DNA of 64,000 bases from Sphingobacterium sp. CZ-UAM. Its GTDB lineage: Bacteria > Bacteroidota > Bacteroidia > Sphingobacteriales > Sphingobacteriaceae. The stretch is from positions 62,001-126,000 of the forward strand of contig NZ_MTCM01000004.1 in assembly GCF_002000245.1 (NCBI RefSeq). Direction: 5' to 3'. The translations under genes and the position numbers were made by a program. The notes under the pieces were generated by a model. It was not told the DNA's origin. It worked only from the letters and a program-made list of their open reading frames with translations, and did not search any database. Shown here one piece after another: positions 25,648 to 34,312 of this stretch (positions are counted from its first letter, which is position 1; the number at the start of each line of letters is the position of its first letter).

Positions 25648-25673
25648 CACCTCAGGAAAAAGCCCTGATAATA

Positions 25674-26195
25674 TTATTTTTTATCCAAAATGGTTACTTC
25701 CACCCTTCTGTTTTTCTGACGTCCTTCTGGGGTTTTATTATCGCCCACAGGATTTGACTGACCAAAACCCTTAGCGGTAATACGAGATTCCTTTACCCCC
25801 GAATCTACTAGAAACTTCTTTACAGATGCAGCACGTTTATCTGAAAGCCATTGATTATATTCGACTGTACCGGTCGCATCCGTATAACCATCAACTTTAA
25901 TTTTATTGGTATTCTCATTCAAAATTACGGCCAGCTTACTTACTTCAGCTTTTGCTTTTTCAGACAGATAGGAAGAATTTGTCGGGAACAATAGATCGGA
26001 TGAAATACTGAATTTAATCCCCTCTTCTGTCCTTTTCGCATCATTAAAATCTTTTTTCACATTTTTCAGACCATCATCAGTCCCATCTTTTGTGACAACA
26101 GCGCCAGGATTAACTACAATAGCCTGTTGTTTACAAGAAAATAATGATAAACTTGCGCACAACGCGAGTAGTCCCAAATTAATTTTTCTAAGCAT
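25674..26195 (-). CDS. OmpA-family lipoprotein
   Basis: A peptidoglycan-binding outer-membrane lipoprotein of 173 residues. The signal peptide ends in lipobox LFSC, with the lipidated cysteine at position 21. The C-terminal OmpA domain (about 70-173) has VDGYTDATGTVEYN, LSDKRAASVKKFLV and ITAKGFGQSNPV, the residues that bind diaminopimelate-containing peptide stems. It tethers the outer membrane to the wall. I chose the ATG at 26195 because it begins the signal peptide; an upstream in-frame ATG at 26228 adds an unlikely tail. Confidence 0.88.
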   Translation of the reverse strand: MLRKINLGLLALCASLSLFSCKQQAIVVNPGAVVTKDGTDDGLKNVKKDFNDAKRTEEGIKFSISSDLLFPTNSSYLSEKAKAEVSKLAVILNENTNKIKVDGYTDATGTVEYNQWLSDKRAASVKKFLVDSGVKESRITAKGFGQSNPVGDNKTPEGRQKNRRVEVTILDKK

Positions 26196-26240
26196 CGTTT
26201 TTAACGTATTTATTGTCGATTTAAGCATGGTAAATATAAG

Positions 26241-26263
26241 GAAAAAACTCCAAAAAGGAGCTT
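26241..26263 (-). terminator. Terminator of the GH144-like gene
   Basis: On the minus strand AAGCTCC pairs with GGAGTTT around TTTTT, followed by a T-run, 29 bp after the stop codon. Confidence 0.65.
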
Positions 26264-26291
26264 CTTTTCCTTATACAGCATCGTAACAAAT

Positions 26292-28475
26292 CTATTTCTT
26301 CAAATAAACGCTATCCAATGTCTTTTTAATCTCAGGAATCCTTTCGTACAACTTCCAGATCATTCCCGAATTGGCATTTTCGAGCATTACGGCAATTGTC
26401 GCCTGATTCCTTGCTCGGTAGTTTTCAGAAACATCATTGTTTTTCAGGTCGATCCATGCCCTGAATCCATACTGCGTAAATAGCACATCGGCATATTCTT
26501 CGTAAAATTTGCGCAAGGCCTTTAGGCCGACCTCCCTTTCAAATGGATAAGAAGCAATTGAAATGGCCGGATTGACAAGATATCCCTGACCAAAATTGTC
26601 TATATGTTCAACACCCCAAATATCCGTAAACCTCGTCCCGATATTCAATTCATTGTCCCTTCGCTTATAGGCTAGTATATAATCCGACAGATACTTTTTA
26701 TAATCCACAAAATTATCCACTTTTCCTCTAGGATCCATGATTAAGAACGGCCGATAAACTGAAATCAGTGATTCTGTCAGATTGCCTCCGGCGATATTCT
26801 TCGCGAAGATCACCTTATCATCCGAATAAATAGAGGCAGGTGTATCCCAGCCACTACCGATCAGAGGGTTGTTACTTATAGATCGCGCGATCGAATCATT
26901 TAATTTCGTTTTTATTTCGGTAGCCAAAGGACTCAACTCATCTCCAAAATCCATTACATCTGCATGTTTGGTTGCGAATCCATTCATATAGGCTGACGCC
27001 GCTAAAGGATGTGTAGGAGAAGACATCGCCAGCAGATAAGTACTTAGGCTCTCGTTAAACCCGCCCAATGGACGCGATCTTGCCGTACTATCGATAGGTG
27101 ACCATTTGTTCCAGAGGATATCTGCATTATTTCGGTCTGTAAAATAGCTCCAATTGATTCTTTCCCACAAGCTTGTAATGGATTTTCGCAAGGACTGCTC
27201 CTGCGGATCATCCTTATCAAAATATTCACGGGCAATTAGCAACGATTCCATCAAATGTGAAGTTCCTCTAACATCGTAGGTTGGTACAGAATCCCGATAA
27301 TAGGGCACACCCAGTCTTCCATCATAAAAAGCAGTAAAAATACCCTGATGATTCTGCGCCGCTCCCAGGAATTTCACCATCCGTGTCATCCGCGACAATA
27401 AGGCCTGTCTGGATATGAGTTGATTTTCAGCGGCAACAAGTAGCCCCAAAATGGCGTAGCCTGTTTCATTGGTTGAAACGATAGCCTGTCTATTTCCGCG
27501 GTCAGGAAGATACATACCACTATTTACGTCGTAATTATCAATAAAATAATTGACGTGCGCATTCCGAATAAAACTCAGCATCTCAGCATCCGTCCCTTTT
27601 TTTGTCTGTATTTCTTTTACTTCCGAAAATGGCGACTCTACATAGTTGAAGTCCACCCATGCTATTTTATAATAATAATGCTTATTATACTCATTCACCC
27701 GGTCGAGACACTTCTGCACATAGACCGGCAAAATTGCAATTGGCTGAAAATTCAGTTTATCCTCTGATCTATAAATTTTCACATAGCGGATGCTTGGAGT
27801 TAACGGCAGTTGCCATACCAGTTCAACCTGTTTATCTACCGAACCTATTTTAGATAAAATCGCTGCTGACGACAGTTTTACTTTTGGGTAATTTTTTGGC
27901 AGAAACTCTATTTGATCTATAAAAAGCTGATGTGTAGTTGTGCTTGTTCCATTTTGTTCCAACAGTAACGAGGATACGGCTTTACCAATGGTAATTCCTT
28001 CAAATTTCGACACCGGGATAGAAACATTAAGCCAGGTATCATAGGCAAAATCTTCAATATAATGCGCAATATCCAAGGCAGTGCTACGCACATCGTTTTG
28101 TTGCAGGGCAACTTTAGGCAACTGTCCTTTTTCGGTATTACTTTGGACAAACAGTTTAAAGGTTAAATGATCATCCTTCGCGATCATATACTGAAATTTT
28201 TGCTTATCACATAATATACCAGCCTCCCATGTGCCATTTGGGGAAGAAACGTAACGTAGGGAAAGCGAATTTCCAGGCGTAAAAAACAAGCTGTCCGAAA
28301 CTGGAAGACTATGATTCACATTCTGGATCCAGGACTCCCCATTGTAATGCGCCATGCTTCGCGCATAACTTCCATTGATTATACTATTGTCAAAGAGCAC
28401 CTCGGGATAGCTTTCTGATTTGGCGAGTATGGGTAAAATCAATAGAAAAAGAAAGTATAAGTATTTTTTCAGCAT
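26292..28475 (-). CDS. Secreted glucoamylase-like protein (PF10091, GH144-type glucanase)
   Basis: A 727-residue exported protein with a signal peptide (KYLYFLFLLILPILAKS). Residues about 25-200 look like a carbohydrate-binding jelly roll, and 205-290 like a fibronectin type III module (VELVWQLPLTPSIRYVKIYR). From about 300 the (alpha/alpha)6 catalytic domain begins, with STNETGYAILGLLVAAE, TSHLMESLLIAREYFD, GGFNESLSTYLLAMSSPTHP and WGVEHIDNFGQGYLVNPA. The last blocks mark PF10091, whose CAZy group GH144 includes beta-1,2-glucanases from Chitinophaga. Probably periplasmic or surface-bound, cutting a beta-glucan. It is not beside a SusCD pair. Substrate assignment is by family only. Confidence 0.75.
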   Translation of the reverse strand: MLKKYLYFLFLLILPILAKSESYPEVLFDNSIINGSYARSMAHYNGESWIQNVNHSLPVSDSLFFTPGNSLSLRYVSSPNGTWEAGILCDKQKFQYMIAKDDHLTFKLFVQSNTEKGQLPKVALQQNDVRSTALDIAHYIEDFAYDTWLNVSIPVSKFEGITIGKAVSSLLLEQNGTSTTTHQLFIDQIEFLPKNYPKVKLSSAAILSKIGSVDKQVELVWQLPLTPSIRYVKIYRSEDKLNFQPIAILPVYVQKCLDRVNEYNKHYYYKIAWVDFNYVESPFSEVKEIQTKKGTDAEMLSFIRNAHVNYFIDNYDVNSGMYLPDRGNRQAIVSTNETGYAILGLLVAAENQLISRQALLSRMTRMVKFLGAAQNHQGIFTAFYDGRLGVPYYRDSVPTYDVRGTSHLMESLLIAREYFDKDDPQEQSLRKSITSLWERINWSYFTDRNNADILWNKWSPIDSTARSRPLGGFNESLSTYLLAMSSPTHPLAASAYMNGFATKHADVMDFGDELSPLATEIKTKLNDSIARSISNNPLIGSGWDTPASIYSDDKVIFAKNIAGGNLTESLISVYRPFLIMDPRGKVDNFVDYKKYLSDYILAYKRRDNELNIGTRFTDIWGVEHIDNFGQGYLVNPAISIASYPFEREVGLKALRKFYEEYADVLFTQYGFRAWIDLKNNDVSENYRARNQATIAVMLENANSGMIWKLYERIPEIKKTLDSVYLKK

Positions 28476-28636
28476 AAGTCAACATTTTTTCACAGGCTAA
28501 CAATCAAAAACTAAGCCACGCCAATGATTATAACGCAAATGTAACAAAGGATTTCCAATGATATTCTACGCGCAAATTTTAATTTCGGAAAAAATGCGCT
28601 AAATTAGCCCTCTGAATATTTTCATAAAATAGATAT

Positions 28637-29590
28637 ATGAAAACCACTTTTGATTTTGAAAAGCCAATTGCAGATTTGCAATTGCAGATTGAAAAGGTAA
28701 CACAGGTTGCCGAAAAAACTCAAGTTGATATGAGCGCAACCGTTCGTGAACTTGAGGAAAAACTTGCTTCTACGGAAAAAGAAATATACAGCAATTTAAC
28801 AGGATGGCAGAATGTTCAAATGTCGCGTCACCCAGATCGTCCACAGACCTATGATTATATCGAAGCTATCTGCGATGAGTTTATCGAATTGCATGGTGAC
28901 CGTACTGTAAAAGATGACAAAGCAATTGTGGGCGGTATGGCATCCATCGATGGTAATCCCGTTATGATCATTGGTCATCAAAAAGGTAAAAATACCAAAG
29001 AGCGTCAATACCATAATTTTGGTATGGCTAATCCGGAAGGTTACCGCAAAGCATTGCGCTTAATGAAAATGGCCGAAAAGTTCAATAAACCAGTCATTAC
29101 GTTGATCGACACTATGGGGGCCTACCCAGGGCTGGAAGCTGAAGAGCGCGGTCAGGGTGAAGCTATTGCACGCAACCTTATGGAAATGGCCGTACTTAAA
29201 GTTCCGATCATCTGTGTGGTTATCGGCGAAGGTGCTTCGGGTGGCGCCTTGGGTATCGGAGTAGGTAACCGTGTATATATGATGGAGCATACCTGGTATT
29301 CCGTTATTTCTCCAGAATCTTGTTCTTCCATCTTATGGAGAAGCTGGGATCACAAAGAAAAAGCAGCAGAAGCATTGAAATTGACCTCAAGCGATATGTT
29401 AAGCAATGGCTTGATAGATGGTATCATTCCTGAGCCATTGGGTGGTGCCCATCAAGATCCAGCACAGGCTGCGGCAAATCTGAAAGAACAATTATTGAAA
29501 GATTTAGCCGAATTGACTGCGAAAGACAGCGATACATTGGTCAAAGAACGCATTGACAAATTCAGTAATATGGGTGTTGTGACAGAATAA
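28637..29590 (+). CDS. accA: Acetyl-CoA carboxylase carboxyltransferase subunit alpha
   Basis: Transfers the carboxyl group from carboxybiotin to acetyl-CoA, together with AccD, in the first step of fatty-acid synthesis. The 317 residues match the usual length. The N-terminal helix DFEKPIADLQLQIEKV is typical, as are GDRTVKDDKAIVGGMA, LIDTMGAYPGLEAEERGQ and the oxyanion-loop motif GEGASGGALGIG. Monocistronic with a strong terminator; accD is not in the window. Confidence 0.97.
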   Translation: MKTTFDFEKPIADLQLQIEKVTQVAEKTQVDMSATVRELEEKLASTEKEIYSNLTGWQNVQMSRHPDRPQTYDYIEAICDEFIELHGDRTVKDDKAIVGGMASIDGNPVMIIGHQKGKNTKERQYHNFGMANPEGYRKALRLMKMAEKFNKPVITLIDTMGAYPGLEAEERGQGEAIARNLMEMAVLKVPIICVVIGEGASGGALGIGVGNRVYMMEHTWYSVISPESCSSILWRSWDHKEKAAEALKLTSSDMLSNGLIDGIIPEPLGGAHQDPAQAAANLKEQLLKDLAELTAKDSDTLVKERIDKFSNMGVVTE

Positions 29591-29610
29591 TGTTACCTCC
29601 TTTATTCCTC

Positions 29611-29654
29611 AAAATAAAAAAAGTTGGCAGCCCATGCCGACTTTTTTTATTTTA
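29611..29654 (+). terminator. Terminator of accA
   Basis: AGTTGGCA pairs with TGCCGACT (one G-T) around a 5-nt loop, with a long A-run before and T-run after, 20 bp after the accA stop. Confidence 0.88.
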
Positions 29655-29814
29655 ACGGGCTTCCAATTGCAAAAAGTACAAAAACGAACTGATCGAAATC
29701 GCTCGATTTACAATCGAATCCACCATGGTTCAAAGGACAAACCGGACAACCAGGAAAAATAAACAGGTAATTTATAAACCGTTATAAATTATTCAAACAA
29801 AAACAACAAAAAGA

Positions 29815-29846
29815 TTTGGACACAACCACATATTTTCATACCTTTG
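29815..29846 (+). promoter_or_regulatory. Promoter of tRNA-Lys
   Basis: TTTG at 29815-29818, a 20-bp spacer and TACCTTTG at 29839-29846: a textbook Bacteroidetes promoter 22 bp before the tRNA. Confidence 0.8.
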
Positions 29847-29868
29847 CATCACTTTCAAAAACAGAAAG

Positions 29869-29941
29869 GATTCCGTAGCTCAGCTGGTAGAGCAATACAC
29901 TTTTAATGTATGGGTCCTGGGTTCGAATCCCAGCGGGATCA
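29869..29941 (+). tRNA. tRNA-Lys (TTT)
   Basis: A 73-nt cloverleaf: acceptor GATTCCG with CGGGATC, D-arm GCTC/GAGC, anticodon stem ATACA/TGTAT with loop CTTTTAA (anticodon TTT at 29902-29904), T-loop TTCGAAT, discriminator A. CCA is not encoded. Its 3' end and terminator recur at 30066-30114. Confidence 0.96.
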
Positions 29942-29973
29942 CAAAGGAAAAGCTAATCAAATGATTAGCTTTT
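29926..29973 (+). repeat. Direct repeat, copy 1: 3' end of tRNA-Lys plus terminator
   Basis: This stretch of 48 bp covers the last 16 nt of the tRNA and its terminator stem. It recurs at 30066-30114 with one substitution and one single-base insertion. Confidence 0.85.
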
Positions 29974-29977
29974 TTTG
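29948..29977 (+). terminator. Terminator of tRNA-Lys
   Basis: AAAAGCTAATC and GATTAGCTTTT pair around AAAT, followed by T-run, directly after the tRNA. Confidence 0.85.
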
Positions 29978-30028
29978 TTATAGAGGTAAGGATTCGAAAG
30001 AAGGGTCAGCCGGGTTCGACCTTATAGA

Positions 30029-30065
30029 GGCTCAGGGATACGCGCGGGAAATGTGCGGCTGAGCC
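30029..30065 (+). repeat. GC-rich stem-loop between the tRNA-Lys repeats
   Basis: GGCTCAG (30029-30035) pairs perfectly with CTGAGCC (30059-30065), and CGCGC with GTGCG inside. It ends directly where the second repeat copy begins. The preceding bases (about 29990-30025) are also GC-rich and contain GGGTTCGA, like a tRNA T-loop. Confidence 0.5.
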
Positions 30066-30114
30066 AATCCCAGCGGGATCACAAAAGGAAAAGCTAATCA
30101 AACGATTAGCTTTT
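30066..30114 (+). repeat. Direct repeat, copy 2: duplicated tRNA-Lys 3' end
   Basis: 49 bp nearly identical to 29926-29973. It contains the acceptor end CAGCGGGATCA and the terminator hairpin but has no tRNA body upstream, so it is a partial duplicate. It may be the scar of an integrated element or the remains of a decayed second tRNA. Confidence 0.75.
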
Positions 30115-30160
30115 CCTTTTTAGTGGTATGAGGGTTCTCCTCTCCTCCTCATAAGCTATT

Positions 30161-32062
30161 TTAATCATTTGTTAGGACAACTTCCAAAAACTTCACCGCC
30201 TCCCCGCCTACAATATTTTTTGCACGCAGTTGCACGGATTGTTTTCCGGACGGCAAGTTTATCCGCTCAAGCTTAAGCGAGTTTCCCCGTACACTTGTAG
30301 CTGATGCGGGATCAATTGAAAAATCCAATGTTTGTCCACCAATCTCCAATACCATATCCCCACCTGTATTTTCCACATCTTTAACGTAGCGTATGACAAC
30401 ATCAAATTGCGCTGGCTCCAATACATCGATATTCCATCCAAGATATTGATTACTACTTTTCCATCCGGACACATAGTAACGATCTCTTTTACCGTCTCCA
30501 AACTTCATCGGTTGCCCATACTGTTTTGCATAGAAAGACAATAATCGATTTTCGGCACTATGTGCATCCACATAAATCAGATCATTGGCTTGGGGAACAA
30601 TATTATCTTCTTTTAACCGGACGACAATAACTTCATCTGCTGAATCAGCGGCTATTTGATCCAATGGAATATGAAGTCCTATGGCATCTGAAGTGTATGC
30701 TTTAATACTCTTCTTTGAAGACAATAAAGAGATGGATTTGACCGCAGCAGTAAGACCGCCCACAGTCAATTGTTCTCCTTTTGGTTTATTGAATACATGC
30801 AGATACAATATATCCTTTCTTTTTGTGATCACCCCCCATTGTTGACGCGGTAGCGGAGCAGGTTCAACGCCAATAACACTCGCTTTATTTTTTGTCATCC
30901 ATCCGCCTATTCCCCTTAAGATAGCCACATCAGGGGCATCAATACTACCATCTCCTTTGGGGCCTATATTCAATAAAATATTCCCTCCCATGGCCTTCGC
31001 CTTCGCCAGCAATTGAATAAAATGTGCCGTTGGTTTGTGGTTTACATCCGTTGACGAATACCCATATGAGTCATTGGTTGTCGGAATCGCTTCCCAATTA
31101 GCACCTTTAGCAACAGGATAAAACTCTTCAGGGCGGTCAGCAGTGTTTAAATAATCACCGTAATTCTTTTCTGCTGTCCGCGCTAACCGCCCATTGACAA
31201 CAATCGATGGATCAGTATCCCAGATCGCTTTCAGGATCCTTAGATTTTCTGACAAAGGCAGCTTATGCGGCGTATCAAACCAAAGCAGATCAGGCCTGTA
31301 CTGGTGGATCAGCTCTTTTATCTGGGGAATAGCTTTTTCGTCCACATAGCGCTGTGCCTTGGGCAACCATTCGGGATGGTTGTCAAACCAGTTTGCTCCT
31401 CCCAATAGTTTATCTCCGCCCGGATTAGCGTAATCCCAGTCATTGCCGGGAGCATCAGGATGCTCCCAATCAAAAGCGTGGGAATAGTAAAATCCAAATA
31501 ACAAACCATGTTTACGGCAGGCATGCGCAAGTTCGGCCAATGGATCCCGTTTGAAAGCCGTGCTCTTGACAGAATAAGTACTCGAATACCGAGATGGATA
31601 TAGCGCAAAACCGTCATGATGTTTGGCCGTGATGATAAAGTATTTCATGCCTGCATTTTTCGCCAGGAGCACCCATTCCTCCGCATCAAATTTTTCTGGA
31701 TTAAATCTTGCCGCCGAGTCCAGGTATTCCTGACGGGGAATCTGCATGACACGCATAAGGTGTTCGGCATAGCCACCTCCTTTTTTGCCCTTCCATTTAT
31801 TACCATATTGCGAATAAACGCCCCAGTGGACAAACATGCCAAAAGCGGCTTCTTTCCACTTTTTGATACGCTGTTCCTGACCAGCCAATGACGCTTTCCA
31901 CCAACCGGATTCCGCCTCAGCGATCGCGTTTCTATCCCTTGTTCCCGGGTCATTAAACATATCTGCGGCTTCATTGCCCTTATTGGCATTATGAACCTGT
32001 CCCATTGCCGCCATGACAGTGATTGAAAGCATTAAAATAAGGTAATACCTGATTTTTATCAT
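30161..32062 (-). CDS. Alpha-L-fucosidase, GH29
   Basis: A secreted exo-fucosidase of 633 residues that removes alpha-L-fucose from glycans. Signal peptide ends AAMGQ. The GH29 barrel spans about residues 60-400 with AAFGMFVHWGVYSQYG, FIITAKHHDGFALYPS and DLLWFDTPH, the last carrying the nucleophile (Asp263). GGNILLNIGPKGDGSI closes the barrel, followed by a beta-sandwich and a C-terminal galactose-binding-like module. I chose the ATG at 32062 because it begins the signal peptide; the frame is open 60 bp further upstream. It stands alone, with no transporter beside it. Confidence 0.9.
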   Translation of the reverse strand: MIKIRYYLILMLSITVMAAMGQVHNANKGNEAADMFNDPGTRDRNAIAEAESGWWKASLAGQEQRIKKWKEAAFGMFVHWGVYSQYGNKWKGKKGGGYAEHLMRVMQIPRQEYLDSAARFNPEKFDAEEWVLLAKNAGMKYFIITAKHHDGFALYPSRYSSTYSVKSTAFKRDPLAELAHACRKHGLLFGFYYSHAFDWEHPDAPGNDWDYANPGGDKLLGGANWFDNHPEWLPKAQRYVDEKAIPQIKELIHQYRPDLLWFDTPHKLPLSENLRILKAIWDTDPSIVVNGRLARTAEKNYGDYLNTADRPEEFYPVAKGANWEAIPTTNDSYGYSSTDVNHKPTAHFIQLLAKAKAMGGNILLNIGPKGDGSIDAPDVAILRGIGGWMTKNKASVIGVEPAPLPRQQWGVITKRKDILYLHVFNKPKGEQLTVGGLTAAVKSISLLSSKKSIKAYTSDAIGLHIPLDQIAADSADEVIVVRLKEDNIVPQANDLIYVDAHSAENRLLSFYAKQYGQPMKFGDGKRDRYYVSGWKSSNQYLGWNIDVLEPAQFDVVIRYVKDVENTGGDMVLEIGGQTLDFSIDPASATSVRGNSLKLERINLPSGKQSVQLRAKNIVGGEAVKFLEVVLTND

Positions 32063-32456
32063 AAGTTTCGATTTCGTTATTTTAATAGCTGAACTAACAT
32101 GCAAAGGAAGGCAATAGCTCAACAGAAAAATTGTAATGGTATCAAAAATAGCTCAAAAAGCGAGCGATAGGGTGCATTTTTTGTTCAATTTGGGGTAAAA
32201 ACAATCAAAAGTCAAAAAAATAAAACCTATTCGTCTCTGCGATGTTTATTTTATATTATAAACTTAAGGACACATAAACAATAAGCCTACCGACCACGTT
32301 TCCCCACTGGCAGGCAGCGATAGCATTTCGGGGGGGCAATAAGCAAATACAAAACAGCATCTTTACACGCATCTTCCTACACCGGTTTTGATTATTTTTA
32401 TGCTAAACTGATACAAGCTATTGGTATTTATATAATATTTGTCTAAAATTCAGAAT
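32063..32456. other. Divergent intergenic region between fucosidase and SRPBCC gene
   Basis: About 390 bp that must hold both promoters. A small GC-rich patch at about 32285-32345 (GCCT...AGGC, then seven G) stands out from AT-rich flanks. ATATTTG at 32435-32441 is a partial -7 match for the SRPBCC gene. No ORF or clear RNA structure seen. Confidence 0.4.
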
Positions 32457-32903
32457 ATGGAAAAGCTAACCGCAAAAGCAAGTATTCAGATTCAAAAACC
32501 CATCAATGAAGTTTTTGAAGCCATAGTTGATCCCAATAAAATGAATCACTATTTTATTAAGTCCTCAACAGGCCGTCTAGAGACCGGAAAAACAGTAGAA
32601 TGGAATTTCCCTGAGTTCCCCGACAGTTTTCCTGTAACCGGAAAAACAATCCGTCCAGACGACTATATTTCCTTTGACTGGAGTGGCGGATTAGCAAATC
32701 AACTGGTTGAAATCAGCTTATCTTCCTTCGGCGAGGGCTCCACTGTTGTCAAAATTACAGAACATGAAATGAACAACGATGAGGAAGGCATTTTGATTAT
32801 GATGCGTCAGACCGAAGGGTGGGCAAATTTTCTAGCCTGTATGAAGGCATACCTCGAATATAACATCAATCTTCGTAAGGGCGCATTTGATTTTATGTTT
32901 TGA
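32457..32903 (+). CDS. SRPBCC (AHSA1-like) family protein
   Basis: A START-like helix-grip protein of 148 residues. It has the AHSA1 pattern: KLTAKASIQIQKPINEVFEAI at the start, then SFDWSGG, STVVKITEHEM and a C-terminal helix TEGWANFLACMKAYLEY. Members bind small hydrophobic ligands or stimulate Hsp90-type ATPases; the ligand here is unknown. I prefer the ATG at 32457 to the TTG at 32439. First of four genes in a row (SRPBCC, DUF1801, YdeI, VOC). Confidence 0.85.
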   Translation: MEKLTAKASIQIQKPINEVFEAIVDPNKMNHYFIKSSTGRLETGKTVEWNFPEFPDSFPVTGKTIRPDDYISFDWSGGLANQLVEISLSSFGEGSTVVKITEHEMNNDEEGILIMMRQTEGWANFLACMKAYLEYNINLRKGAFDFMF

Positions 32904-32915
32904 TAGCGGCAAAAA

Positions 32916-33344
32916 ATGACAGCGAATAAAACCTTCTACAACGAAAAAAGTGTCGATGACTTTATTCAGGAAATACCTGATATACAAAAGCGGGAAGACA
33001 GCATCCAATTGATACAATTGATGCAATCTGTTTCAAAGGAGGCCCCAAAGATGTTTGGTGGATCCATTATTGGCTTTGGACAATATTATTATAAATATCC
33101 TAGCGGACACGAAGGATATGCACCTTTAATCGGATTCAGTCCTCGTAAAGCGGCCATTTCACTCTATGTATATACTGGACTTGAGGAACATCGGTCATTC
33201 ATAGAACAACTAGGCAGATTTAAAATGGGTAAAGCCTGTATTTATATCAAAAAACTGAGTGATATCAATACAGCGCGTCTGATCGTATTAATGCAACAGA
33301 CCATTCAATTTATAACAACGAAATACACTAGGATCAAAGATTAG
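32916..33344 (+). CDS. DUF1801 domain protein
   Basis: A 142-residue protein with the DUF1801 fold (YdhG-like): VDDFIQEIPDIQKREDSIQLI, then KMFGGSIIGFGQYYYKYPSG, LIGFSPRKAAISLYVYTG and GKACIYIKKLSDINTARLI. The fold is related to small iron-chaperone-like proteins in Bacillus, but no function is proven for this subgroup. It lies 12 bp after the SRPBCC gene and 10 bp before the YdeI-type gene, which carries two more such domains. Confidence 0.85.
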   Translation: MTANKTFYNEKSVDDFIQEIPDIQKREDSIQLIQLMQSVSKEAPKMFGGSIIGFGQYYYKYPSGHEGYAPLIGFSPRKAAISLYVYTGLEEHRSFIEQLGRFKMGKACIYIKKLSDINTARLIVLMQQTIQFITTKYTRIKD

Positions 33345-33354
33345 AAGCAGGATT

Positions 33355-34284
33355 ATGACAAGTAGCATTTCAACAATTGACGCATATATAGACCAATTTG
33401 AAGGCGACAAAAAAGCTTATCTCATTCAGGTCCGGCAACTGATTGCCGGAGCAGTTCCAACTGCAGCAACAGAGACCATTTCCTATCAGATGCCTACATT
33501 TCGGTACAACGGCAATCTGATCCATTTTGCAATGAATAAACAACATCTCGGACTATACCCCGGTTCAACCGCCATCGAGCACTTTGCTACAGAGCTCAAA
33601 GGTTTCAAAACCTCAAAAGGCGCAATACAGATCCCGATCGACCAACCCCTGCCCGAAAAAATCATTCTTGATATTGTAGCCTTTAACATCGAAAGGCTAA
33701 AAGATAAACAAGCTCCCAATTGGCATATCAATCGTGGAAATTGGCTCGAAGCCGAGGAGCTGATGCAACAGATTATGCTCAAAATCCCATTAAAAAAAGA
33801 GTTCAAATGGGGCAGTGACATCTATACACACAAAGGGAAAAATGTCATCGGATGGGGTGGTTTTAAAAACTTCTTTTCACTTTGGTTCTACAATGGTGTG
33901 TTTTTAGAAGATAAAGAAAATGTTCTGATCAGCGCCTCCGAAGGCAAAACCAAAGCACTTCGACAATGGCGTTTTAGGGATGTCAGCGAAATGGATAGCG
34001 CCAAAATCGAGGCTTACATCCAGGAATCTATCCGAACCATTGACGAGGGAAAAGAAATTAAACCAGCCAAAAGCGAGCTTATACCTCCCACTGGACTGCT
34101 TTTGGAAGCGCTCCAGGCAGATCCGATATTTCATGATCACTTCAAGGCCCTCACACCGGGAAGGCAAAAAGAATATATCCAATATATCGACGAAGCAAAA
34201 CAGGAAAAGACCAAATTATCCAGGGTAGAGAAAATCAAACCCATGATTATCGCAAAAAAAGGATTACATGATAAATATAAATAA
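33355..34284 (+). CDS. YdeI/OmdA-like protein with two DUF1801 domains
   Basis: A 309-residue protein in three parts. Residues 1-120 are a DUF1801 domain (AATETISYQMPTFRYNGNLIHF). Residues 125-230 are a second, diverged one (KKEFKWGSDIYTHKGKNVIGWGG cut as two blocks; FSLWFYNGVFLED). The C-terminal 65 residues carry the YdeI or OmpD-associated domain (FKALTPGRQKEYIQYIDEAKQ), linked in some bacteria with protection against antimicrobial peptides or bacteriocins. Function is not proven. In a tight run with two small-molecule-binding-type proteins. Confidence 0.82.
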   Translation: MTSSISTIDAYIDQFEGDKKAYLIQVRQLIAGAVPTAATETISYQMPTFRYNGNLIHFAMNKQHLGLYPGSTAIEHFATELKGFKTSKGAIQIPIDQPLPEKIILDIVAFNIERLKDKQAPNWHINRGNWLEAEELMQQIMLKIPLKKEFKWGSDIYTHKGKNVIGWGGFKNFFSLWFYNGVFLEDKENVLISASEGKTKALRQWRFRDVSEMDSAKIEAYIQESIRTIDEGKEIKPAKSELIPPTGLLLEALQADPIFHDHFKALTPGRQKEYIQYIDEAKQEKTKLSRVEKIKPMIIAKKGLHDKYK

Positions 34285-34312
34285 GTGAGTTTTAACTTAA
34301 AAATCGACGCTC

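Noticed and set aside
32285..32345. GC-rich patch upstream of the SRPBCC gene as a riboswitch
   Set aside because: Only one weak long-range pairing (GCCT/AGGC) and a G-run; no recognisable aptamer core and no terminator or sequestrator next to it.
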